Below, piece by piece: positions 16,701-25,400 of a stretch of 64,000 nt of DNA. A model generated the notes under the pieces. It was given only the letters and a program-made list of their open reading frames with translations. It had not been told where the DNA came from and made no database searches. Made by a program: the position numbers and the translations under genes. This DNA comes from Branchiostoma floridae (Eukaryota; Chordata; Leptocardii; Amphioxiformes; Branchiostomatidae), in the NCBI RefSeq assembly GCF_000003815.2, contig NC_049988.1, positions 21,127,698 through 21,191,697 of the forward strand, written 5' to 3'. Position 1 is the first letter of the stretch; each line of letters opens with the position of its first letter.

Positions 16701-17273
16701 GATGGGTAGGCAAACAGTCCCTCGCCAGGGTGGGTTTGGTGACATCTACCTACTGCCAAACTCCCTAACAAATGAACAACACAAGGAAAGGTTCACCCCC
16801 TTAACCCTGTACCTAATGCCTTACCCATTAACCAGTACAGATCGGATGCAAAAAGCCTACCTTAGCTGGCTGTAGGTTAAAAGTGTGCTGTATTTCAACT
16901 CCCTTTCAGTTCATCCTGGACCTCTCTAGAAGTGCAGTGTTGCGTTTTGATTTGTGGTTTGCTAAGATATGTTGCCTTCCGAGAGTTCTTGATAGAATAT
17001 TCCATTTTCCACAAAATTTTTGTAGAGTTTCATGTTTTCCATGAAGTTTTGGTATCATTTCCTGTTCTTCACAAAGTTTTGATAGAATTTACTGTTTTCC
17101 CCAAAGTTTTGATATAATTTCCTATTTTCTACAAAGTCTGATAGAATTAATTGTTTTCCACAAAGTTTTGATAGAATTTTCCTTGAACTTGTGCTAAAAC
17201 ATGTTTTCTTTCCCTGCAGGTACAACAAAAGCGAGCTGAGTTAGAGCAGGCGCTGAGCGTCAGGAACACATAG
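4739..17273 (+). CDS. SMARCD: SWI/SNF BAF60 subunit (SMARCD1/2/3 pro-orthologue), complete
   Basis: Accessory subunit of SWI/SNF (BAF) chromatin remodellers that bridges transcription factors to the complex in the nucleus. Exons: 4739-4786, 6212-6357, 8927-8966, 9416-9538, 10012-10077, 10561-10623, 11172-11291, 11966-12067, 12658-12819, 14135-14232, 15010-15145, 15666-15788, 16540-16641, 17220-17273 (TAG). They join without frame break to 460 aa (human paralogues about 480-515). Exon 1 encodes [16 protein letters not shown] and is less certain, but its phase-0 donor fits the next exon, [11 protein letters not shown]. Then come [33 protein letters not shown], the SWIB domain at about residues 237-320, a C-terminal region with [12 protein letters not shown], and the family ending, here ALSVRNT. 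Several exon edges are amplified into intronic arrays. One gene probably represents all three vertebrate paralogues. Confidence 0.95.
5235..5405 (+). mobile_element. tRNA-derived SINE
   Basis: Has a B-box-like GGGTTTGAATCC at about 5287 preceded by a diverged A-box region, then a body with the CTCACTCCACTCAGGTG motif that also occurs in the SINE at 31545-31795. It is inside SMARCD intron 1. Confidence 0.65.
5547..5790. mobile_element. hAT-like MITE with perfect CAGGGTTGTAGCCAGC ends
   Basis: Terminal inverted repeats CAGGGTTGTAGCCAGC and GCTGGCTACAACCCTG bound 244 bp with no coding capacity. The ends are related to the MITEs at 1882 and 9576. No clean target duplication is seen. It sits at the edge of the SMARCD exon-2 array. 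Confidence 0.8.
5800..6211 (+). repeat. Acceptor-edge minisatellite of SMARCD exon 2
   Basis: Four extra copies of the exon start ([11 protein letters not shown] coding) precede the functional exon at 6212, plus a degenerate one at about 5795. The last units are exactly 71 bp: TTCTCAG acceptor, 33 bp of exon, then TGTTTGTTTG-rich intron. Copies at 5848, 5981, 6070 and 6141 each retain an AG acceptor and an open frame. Confidence 0.9.
6511..6755. mobile_element. Foldback MITE with arms of about 75 bp
   Basis: The left arm (ATATCCAATGGCAAAACTAC onward) and right arm (ending GTTTCGCCATTGGATGTCC) are inverted copies; both strands read [16 protein letters not shown] or nearly so. A single-arm copy is at 46948-47040. 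Confidence 0.8.
6825..6942. mobile_element. MITE with TCTCCAAGCAGA ends (copy 1)
   Basis: Bounded by TCTCCAAGCAGAGG and ATCTGCTTGGAGGAGA. Shares termini with elements at 7030, 14787 and 25933 but has its own interior. Confidence 0.6.
7030..7223. mobile_element. MITE with TCTCCAAGCAGA ends (copy 2)
   Basis: Ends are TCTCCAAGCAGATCCTA and TAGGATCTGCTTGGAGA. The interior matches the copy at 14787-14935 (GGCATAAG, CTGGCCAA, CACACTCCTA, CAGCTTTTGATACTA). Confidence 0.75.
7235..7320 (+). repeat. Interspersed repeat with CCAGTTGCTTGAGTAACTAC core (copy 1)
   Basis: The block AAACGTCTGACCGTTTCC to TTTTTGGCGTA recurs at 62520-62610 (same strand) and, inverted and diverged, at 33597-33685. It is probably the end of a larger dispersed element whose class I cannot name. 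Confidence 0.6.
7840..8115 (-). mobile_element. tRNA-derived SINE, same family as 33058
   Basis: Reverse complement carries a B-box-like GAGTTTGAATCCCGAC, then GACGGGACTTTAAGCCGTGG, TCTGTAAATACTGTACA, CAGCGTCTG and ACCAGTGAAAGA, matching the plus-strand copy at 33058-33342 in order. Confidence 0.75.
8116..8340 (-). mobile_element. Second, partial SINE copy in tandem
   Basis: Repeats the CAGACGCTGTGTAC and TTCTGCTAGGTCTTTTCAAC part of the preceding SINE, but the head is diverged (CTTCTTGGTCCAAAGGCA). A tandem SINE pair or a local duplication. Confidence 0.6.
9185..9415 (+). repeat. Acceptor-side repeat of SMARCD exon 4
   Basis: Seven or so degenerate repeats of TGACCTTTGYCCC lie just before the exon that begins GTGCGTGACCTTGTGCC. 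The exon start itself looks like the last member of the series. Confidence 0.55.
9576..9915. mobile_element. hAT-like MITE, full length
   Basis: Starts CAGGGCTTTAGCCAGC and ends GCTGGCTAGACCCCTG. It is the inverted copy of the element at 1882-2202. No matching 8-bp flanks were found. It lies in a SMARCD intron. Confidence 0.8.
10945..11010. mobile_element. 66-bp hAT-type MITE
   Basis: CAGTGCTTGAAAT and AATTTCGAGCACTG face each other around a short core with ACCCACTTGC and GCTTGGCGCAACT. It resembles an internally deleted version of the 316-bp element at 37561. Confidence 0.6.
11166..11171 (+). promoter_or_regulatory. NAGNAG tandem acceptor of SMARCD exon 7
   Basis: The acceptor reads CAGCAG before GGC GTA CCC. 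Both AGs are followed by an open frame, so use of the first would add one glutamine. The exon is listed with the second AG. Confidence 0.6.
12820..13972 (+). repeat. SMARCD SWIB-exon array: four full 105-bp cassettes and four short copies
   Basis: After the functional exon (12658-12819) its last 105 bp recur at 12880-12984, 13045-13149, 13208-13312 and 13373-13477. Each is exactly 105 bp, preceded by pyrimidine-rich sequence ending CACACAG and followed by GTACGT or GTATGT. Short 3' pieces recur near 13559, 13679, 13812 and 13945, each again with a donor. Each long copy encodes the same 35 residues starting [18 protein letters not shown]. All differences between copies are at third codon positions and silent. 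Confidence 0.93.
14233..14612 (+). repeat. Donor-edge minisatellite of SMARCD exon 10
   Basis: Six extra copies of a unit of about 60 bp carry the exon tail AACCACATCATCAG and donor GTGGGTTAAC, then TTAACT-rich intron. Copies differ (CATATCATCAGGTAGATT and similar). The real donor is at 14233. Confidence 0.88.
14787..14935. mobile_element. MITE with TCTCCAGGCAGAT ends (copy 3)
   Basis: Interior shared with 7030-7223, shortened. Ends TCTCCAGGCAGAT and GGATCTGCTTGGAGG. Confidence 0.7.
15380..15665 (+). repeat. Duplicated acceptor region of SMARCD exon 12
   Basis: The pre-acceptor sequence TGTACTAGTTTTATTTC to AAATCACGACGTCTCCC has an earlier diverged copy at about 15434-15495. Between them GAGGTGGTCGCTAC(A/G)AA repeats three to four times. 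Confidence 0.55.
16071..16255. mobile_element. TIR element with TCACATTTCCAAACCGGGGC ends
   Basis: About 25 bp of inverted repeat (TCACATTTCCAAACCGGGGC and GCCCCGGTTTGGAAATGTGA) enclose 185 bp of non-coding sequence in a SMARCD intron. Class not determined. Confidence 0.7.
16980..17215 (+). repeat. Minisatellite before the last SMARCD exon
   Basis: Six to seven diverged units of about 36 bp with core CACAAAGTTTTGATAGAATT fill the intron end up to the acceptor TCCCTGCAG. Confidence 0.75.
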
Positions 17274-19149
17274 AATAGATCTGCAACGTAACTTAGTATA
17301 TGGTAGCCATCATACCTGTATTATATCAAACCCTGAAACATGCCACCACTGTTTAAGGAAGAAGTCTGCAACATGCTGTAACCTAGCATAGAGTAGCCAT
17401 CGTGTCTGTATCATATTAAACCTGGAAAAAGGCAGAATTCTGATGGAGAAACAAAACATTGTAACAGCTTTTTTTTTTAATTAGCAACTTGGATTAGGAA
17501 GAATCTTCTTGCTAATGATATTTGGCATTTCATTGGCAGAATTAACGTTTCTGATCTGAACAAGATTAAGATTAAGTTGAATCACTCCAGTATGAGTCTG
17601 CTAGATGACAGGATTGAAGCTGGCGCAGACCCTGATGCCTTGTGGCATACTGCTTCCCCCCCCCCCCCCCCACACACACACACACACATCTGTAAGTTGT
17701 CCACAGCAGTACTATAAGGTCACTATAACTTTAGAAAGTCTTGTCTCGAAACGTCATCTTCAATAAAACTTGTCTTCACAGTTCACACTGTCACATTGCC
17801 ATGGAGGATACTTGTGTGTATTGTAGAAACATTGTCACACATATTCCACTGTTTTCAAGAATATTAAAGACCATCCATGTTATGCCAGTGTCAGATATAT
17901 GTGTCCATAAATGGCTGTATATAATGGTTTATTGCTTGTCACACAACACGGTACATATGGCAGGGTACATAAGAGCCTGAATTGCACTGCCGTGTTACAT
18001 TTGTTAAAACCAGAAGACAATTAATAAAAACAGTATTAGCACATCAGCGGATATTGCACATTTGCAGATATTGCATACGATTTCATTACAACAATTTGGG
18101 ATTAAAAAAACACATTAAGTGTGACTTCGAAGGTAATGAATAGTCCTCTTTATACAACTGATGACTACTCTGTTGTGTTGATTCTCTGCTTGGAGTAGGA
18201 AGAATGCGAGAATGTTTGAAAAATTCCAGATTAAAAGAACTCTGTCCTTTTATTGGATAACAATGGGGATTTTCCCAATACTGAAACGTGTCTCGCAAGT
18301 TGCATATTTTCAGGCATACAACCGTGAATATTTTGTGTCACAAACTGTCAGGGCTGACTTCAACTTCAACCACATATTTTTTCCATCCAACTCGTTTGGA
18401 GCCCATGATAATTTCTGTTATTAAATCTGTCATTTTAAGCTGACGAAGATTGATTTTCATCAATTTCATGTGTGAAAGTGCAGATCTTTTGGACAAACGG
18501 GACAAACATTTTTTATCTGTTGCACTGAGCACATGTCGGGGGGGGGCGGAGGGATGGGTTCTATAGGCAGCCCTGTAACGTTGCTGTACACTCTATAGTC
18601 ATTGTGAAATTTTGTATCTAAGATTCATGTTGAATAAAAATGAATCCTCTTTATGTTCAAGCTATACTACGTAATATTTGGACAAAACAAAAAGTAGATT
18701 TTCCTGCCATTTCTTTATATAGTTAGCTAAGTCTACAATTTACAGCCAGGAGGGTCTATTACTCTGGTGGTCACTCAGATAAATTATGTAGTATACCTTT
18801 AATGATTCACTTATTGTATGTTATGTTGCAAACCAACCAAATGCAAAACATATTGCCTGATACTGCTTCAGACTTTTACACATGATATTGTTTTATCATA
18901 TTTGTATCACATGGCAGAATTGATGATATGCCACAAATTGTGCATTTCTATCCTATACACAAGGGAAAAGGTAAATTTGATATTGGGCAAGAAATTGCAG
19001 AGATACAGACAGAAGCCATCAGCATATGTTCCCATGGTAATGCTTCAGGGTAGTTTTAGAGGCCTTTATTTGATAAAAACGGAATGATAGAATTACCTAC
19101 AGTGAAAAGATTATTAGACTGGCTTTTCTGGCTTACCGTAATTTGATCA
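17274..19149 (+). other. SMARCD 3' UTR and intergenic spacer
   Basis: No further gene is visible. Candidate polyadenylation signals AATAAA lie at 17762-17767, 18023-18028 and 18633-18638. A run of C followed by (CA)n lies at about 17648-17690. A hAT-like MITE occupies 18349-18575. A partial TGCTTGGAG repeat end is at about 18186. Confidence 0.5.
18349..18575. mobile_element. hAT-like MITE with CAGGGCTG ends
   Basis: CAGGGCTG and CAGCCCTG bound 227 bp with internal similarity to the copy at 53977-54181 (TTTAAGCT, GATTTTCA, CAGATTTTT-like segments). Confidence 0.65.
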
Positions 19150-19438
19150 AGGTCCCATGGGGTAACTGTAGACAAATGAACGAGCATTCTGGTTGGCTAA
19201 GAGCCAGACATTACAAATTTGTTATATTGGGCAGACTATACGGGGATAAATTCAATCAAAACTGGATAATAGATCACGTTAGTATCACTGTCATATACAG
19301 ACTGTCTCTGGGGTTCCGTACATTACCGTCCTGTACGCTGATTAGCTAAGAGCCGGCCGTACCTCCTGTTCTGCACGCTTATTGGCTGAGAGCCGGCCAC
19401 ACCAAATTTGTTAGAAAGTGACGTTCAATCGAACAAAA
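19150..19438 (+). promoter_or_regulatory. Myo1D upstream region with repeated CCAAT-like modules
   Basis: A module resembling ATTGGCTGAGAGCCGGCC occurs three times (about 19190, 19340 and 19378) with diverged spacers. Two modules are followed by ACAAATTTGTTA or CCAAATTTGTTAG. Each has an inverted or near-inverted CCAAT (ATTGG, TTGG, ATTAG). The start codon context AAAAATGGCGG is favourable. Promoter function is inferred from position and repetition. Confidence 0.45.
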
Positions 19439-22400
19439 ATGGCGGAAGGTCTGGACGGTCGCGAGTTCGGCAAGTCGGATTTCGTCCTTCTGGACGAAGT
19501 CACGATAGATTCCTTCATGCAGAACCTGAAACTCAGGTGAGAATACCTTAAGAAACACCTGTGGGTCACTTTCTTCAGGTGATAAAGCTCGGAAAGTGTC
19601 TTGTTGGCTCCGTTTCGGGTCAGCGGTCGCTAATTATTTTACGTCGTCTGCAGGGCCGGAGAGTAAAAAAAATCACATAGTTGTTTCTGTACGTCACTTT
19701 CCTCTTGAACATGTGGTATGCTAAACAGTCGAGTCTACAGTCGAACTATTCTAACTATGTCAAGTTGGTATTCGTGTCGTTTGGGGGAGTTGTGCACTTG
19801 TTTATGTCCGTTACCAACAGTTAGGTGTTAGTTCCGGAGTAGTGGTATAGGCCAACACCCAAGTTGAACCTGCACACAAAATGGAGATTTATCGAGAAAT
19901 AACGGCTTTATCAAGTCGTTAGTTAGACCACTATTGTTACTCACTAGGCGTGACACACCAGCCCCAAACATTTATCTGTTTTAACATGTCGAGAATATAA
20001 AAGAGGCCCGACTTGAACAAGTTTGCGCAAAGAATTTTGGATCGAATTGTTTTACACAAGTCGATTTTGGGTCGATAATAAAGAACATGATGTTAATAGA
20101 TCTGTAATTTTGTGAGACAATGTTCCAGTGGATACCAGAGTTAAAATGTATTTCAGCAGGAAGCTAAAATGTTGTGTAAAAGAGTGTGACTCTGAGTAAC
20201 GGTACCAGCCATTCATTCATGGTTTACATGTTGTAGTAGTTATGTAACTTGTGTAATAAAACATGATGGGGGAGGGGGGCACTTCCTGTTATGTTTGTGT
20301 GTGGGGGGGGGGGGGGTAACTAACACAGTGATAACGGAAAAAAAGTTTTTTAAAAATTATGTTTTAGTCCTTAATCAAACTGATAAAATCTACATCCATA
20401 CGATATATAATGTCTAGGGTCTGTGTAAATGTTGATTAATTTACATATTTTCATATACATGTACTAGTACCTGATTGACAGGTGTAACTTATTAGAAATT
20501 AGTTTTAAGAACAATGGGTGATTTTTCCAAAAGCCACAGGTCCTTTTGCGGTTGTGTTTCCAATAAATCCTGATAAAAACAACTTTTTCATAATCAAATG
20601 TTGTGCAGAATGACGATTTACGAGGACCTTTAATGGTTTTAACTTCAGAGAGAATTTTTTCATGTAACTAGTGAACATGAGGGACACTCTACAAACATCC
20701 ACCTGTCCCAGTCCCTGGATGGTAGAAAGTATGAACTTGCAGGAAACTGACCTTTGTGCTAAATTATGTTACTAAACACATAAACAGACTTGCATTTGTT
20801 TCAAGTGACAAGGTTCAAAATCGTTTCCCATCCATGGTTACACCACAGGTGTAGAGAGTACGTACAGGGTGTCCTGCTGTACCATCCATGGTTACACTAC
20901 TGGTGCAGAGAGTACGTGCAGGGTGTCCTGTTATACCAGGTGGTTACATAGTGGGTTCCACAGGTGCAGGTGCAGGGTGTCCTGTTATACCAGGTGGTTA
21001 CATGGTGGGCACCACAGGTGCAGGTGCAGGTTATCCTGCTGTACCCTGGTCGCCACTTTGTCTCTTGCAAAGGCCTTCTGCATGGGTGGCAGTTCTTAAT
21101 CATTAATGAATTTTGGGGCTGATTTCTTGTTTCCCAATCGCTCGTACATATAATGCTCTTCCATGTCCAAGCTTAATAGCACCCCAACTGGGTCATAAAA
21201 CGACTGAAATAAGCCCAGGAAAAGATTATCGCATCTCTAGTTAACATCTTTTCAGCCAACATATGACTATAACATTCAGTTTTGCCATGTTAGAGGTTAC
21301 ACAGAAAGACAGGTTTTCTAAAACACAGTGGTTTCAATCTAAGATATTTATTCAAAGACAATGTTAGGTTGCACACAAAATCATAAGTTGTCTTTATAAA
21401 CTAGTTATTTTGAGTTTGAACTAAATCCCTTCATCCAAGGAAGCGGGCAGCCTTCCTTCCAACATAGCTCCATATTTAGTTGTACAATGATGTAATGCAG
21501 AGCCTATCTCCCCATCTGCAGTTGTTTATTTAGTGGGTGTGTGAGGGAAGAGTATAGTAATACAGGGTATGAAGTGGATTGGCTCGGCTATTCTTAGATT
21601 GACCTATAAGACTTATGAAATACAAACTCTAAATTTTTCCTAAAGCCAATACAGAATGTGGGCTTTGTATGTCTGCTAACCTTTTTTTTTTCGTGCTTTT
21701 GTTAGAGTGTCATCTATTTTTATGCACACTTTTAACTTTAAACTATCACAAACTTATTTGTCTAGAAAATTGATCAAACCACTGCTTAGTCCAATATTTT
21801 GGTGTTGGAAACTAAAACTTTGAGGTTTGATCAAGAATAACATCTACCAACAGATGAACTTTAAGTTCATGTTTTCTTTGAACTAGCAGCTTGTTCCATA
21901 GCCTGATTAAATTTTGCTTATATCAGCCCGCCCAACATCCACGGACAGCATCTAGTTTGTGTTACACAGACTACTTGTTCCAATGATATCACAGGATCAA
22001 AGCCTATCAGGTAAAACAATGACTGGTATAAATCTCAAGTCTGATAACATGTTGGTTTTATCACCATTATAAAGTCCTGACATTTCTGTTATCACCCTGT
22101 ACAACTAAACCCAAGTATCCCAGTATCCACCTTACAGTAACAAACCACTCTGCCGTGACCTGCCCTCTTTGTACACATTGGAAACTCCCATTCATGTTCG
22201 GTAAACAAACTTTAAAAGGGCATTCCACTCCAGAAGGGAGTCTTGTTTTTCAATAGATGATGTGTCAATGAAAACATAATCAGCCGAATTTTGTGGAATT
22301 CACCTTGGGATGAATTACGTGATGTGTGTTTTATAAAACAATAATGACACTCACTAAACCCATGCAGACCCTACCCATGCATTCTCTATACGCATAGTTT

Positions 22401-25400
22401 TGTTTATCGTACATATTTTAAATCTTTTGAAATCTTTTGAAATCTTTATTAAAATACCATATCGCGGACTTTAAATCAAGTCTGAATTGTGATGGTAATT
22501 TACATGTACTCCTCCAGGGAGAATTGCACAAAGAGTTACGTACAGTAATTTAAGAAGATACATGGTTTAAAATCGTAATTGCTGACAAATAATATTTACA
22601 AAATATCAAGGACCGTTAGTCTTATATCACGAGGACCAAGACAGGTGTTCAGCTGTTATGTACAGACTAGACATTCACGAATAGTTGACATAATTAGGGG
22701 GACTGTTTTGAAGGTCATTCTGAGTTATTTAACAGTTCAGTCAGAAAGGGAATGGCAGAGTTTTTGTGTCTGTTGTTGCGACAGATAGGCGTGTCCAACT
22801 TGTTGGCATTGCGTGTGAGTCTTCCTGAGATTTGACTCCTGAGTGGGGGTAGCCAGTCCCTGAGTTCCGACTTGAACAGTTTTTTGGCGAAGGACAGGCA
22901 GAGGTTTGTGCGCCGTTCTGCGAGCGAGCTGAGGTTGAGTGAAGTCAGAGCTGATGTGTAGTCTGTGTACTGCGTACCCAGGATGATCCTACACGCTCTT
23001 CTTTGAAGTCGTTCGAGTCTTGCAGATTGTGCTGTTGTCAGTGAGGAGTGCCACGCGGGAGCTGCGTATTCTAATGCAGGTCGGATATAGATGGTATAGA
23101 CCGATGTGAGGTCCTCAATTGAAACACCAAATCGCTTGAGTCGGCGTAACAGAAACAGTTTCTTGTTAGCTGCACTGATCATGTTGTTTACCTGCATGTC
23201 CCATTTTAAGTCACTCTGTATGGTGACTCCGAGTACTTTAAGGTGAATAACTGTTTCCAGTGGTTGTCCATCGATGAAGAGTGGTCCAGGAGTGGGAGGG
23301 GATTTGTTGAAACAAATGTGCATTGCTTTACATTTACGAGAGTTCATTAGCATTTTGTGATGTTTGACCCAGGAGTTGAGCCTGTCCAGGGAGATTTGTA
23401 GTGAGCATTGTTGACGGAGGGATCTCACCTGGATGAGGTTCATGTCATCAACGTATTTCCACCTGTTGTTTACGTCTCTGAGTGCACTGTCAATCAGTGC
23501 TAGGAAGATGATGGGTCCCAGTATAGTCCCCTGTGCCACGCCACTGGATAGATGTAGCCAGTCGGAAACCTTGCCCTGATAACGTACTCTCTGGCGTCTG
23601 TTAGACATAAAACTACAGATCCAGGGTAGGAGGGATGGACGCACTCCTAAGTCGATCAGGCACTGGACTGCGGTAGTGTGATCGACCCGATCAAAAGCTT
23701 TGGACAGATCAGTTGTTATCAGTGTACAGATAGAGTTAGGAACAGATGATGAGCTGTATAGAGTATCTAGCATACTGACCAGAGCATGTGTAGTCGATCG
23801 GTTTCTCCTGCATCCTGCATATTTTCGGAATAAATGAGGTACGCTAAGCACACCGAGAAGGCAAATTGCTCATAAGGTAGCAAAGAATACAAGAACAAGA
23901 CGAGATTTCTTAGCGAACCTGAAATTAGTTTTGTAACCTTACCTAAAAGTTTTGCATTGTATTCAGCCATAGGATTAATTCAATTAGAGGGTACTTGGGG
24001 AGTTTAGTAGAAGACTGAATGCTTTTGAGGCATGTTGAGCAACTGGGTACTTAATCGTATAATGTGAAGTAGTATGCAGTCATCACTTCCTAAAATTAAT
24101 ATCTATCGGAAAATAACACTCCCGTGTGGAGTGGAATGCCCCTTTAAACAAACTTTCATCTTAGATGTAGTCATTAGAGCAGGGTTGGACAAGTCCACTA
24201 GCCCGATTGTCCCTGGCAAGTAAAGGTGCCCATCGGGCAAGTGCATGTCCTACCCTACTTGTCTGATCGGGCAAGCAAGATATTTTCCATTAAGTTTGAT
24301 TAAGTAAGATTTTGATATACTTGCTACCTTTCACAGTCATGGCATCAAGCATTGGTTGACATAGAAAGATAGAGCCAATAAGTGAAAAGTTGGTTCGGGC
24401 AACTAATTTTTTTGTGTACTTGCCCGATAGGACAAGTGAATGTGAAAATTAGTCCAACCCTGCATGAGGTCATCCTCACTTTGTACACATTGGAAACTCC
24501 CATTCATCATTTCATGGTCGGTAAACAAACTTTCATCGTAGGTTTGGTGTCATTAGAGCCTTTTATTTCTCTGTTATTGTACTGAAGTACCTCAAAGATT
24601 TGTTTAGTCACAGAAAAAACATCATCATCTGTAGCCCAACTATATAAGTTTCTAGTTTTGAAGTAAGACTACTAAAATTTGGTTTAAAGACTTTAAATGA
24701 CCATTTCAAGCCCGAACACCGACTTAATCAGTTAATGCCCAACGTTACAAAATGGCCATGACAAAACATTTTTGAATATTGAACATTTTCAATAATTTGT
24801 AGTCTGGTAGCTTTTATCCGGAGCTTGCCGCTTTATCTCAGTCTATGTTGTTGAGCAAGCTGGGGAATTATTACACTGTATTTGTTTGTTTGTTTGTTTG
24901 TTTTATTGGGATCTCCATTATTATACCACCGAATAATCAAGATGTGACAAAACAAGCGACTGTATCACAGTTTTTAATGTGTCACTGGGGAAGAAGTTTT
25001 TGTATTTTCTTAACGATGCTACAGTGCCAGCCTCTATGGAGGGGCAGTTACAGTAATTCTTGGTTTGCTAATGATTCACTTATCATTTTATCGACTTTGC
25101 GGTCACTATTCAACACCTAAAATTTGAACATCACAGTTATTTGATTATTGTACTGATAACCTTGCTCCCATGCACTGCTAAAATTAAATAACATGACTCC
25201 CCCCCCCCCCAAAAAAATACTAAAAAAATTACCCACAGGTTTTAAAAAAAATGGATTCACAGTATTAAAATCTAAAGGGCCATTTGGAAAAGATATATAG
25301 GTTGCTAGAAAAAGGCCATTGCTAGGTAGGACTTGGGCCGGTACAACACTGGTAAGCCTGCCAGTTTAGAATGGTTACCAGGCTAGTCTGGCCTGTGTAG

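Noticed and set aside
24845-25120. A 91-codon frame in Myo1D intron 1
   Set aside because: Begins in (TTTG)n repeat, has no homology that I recognise and no splice context.
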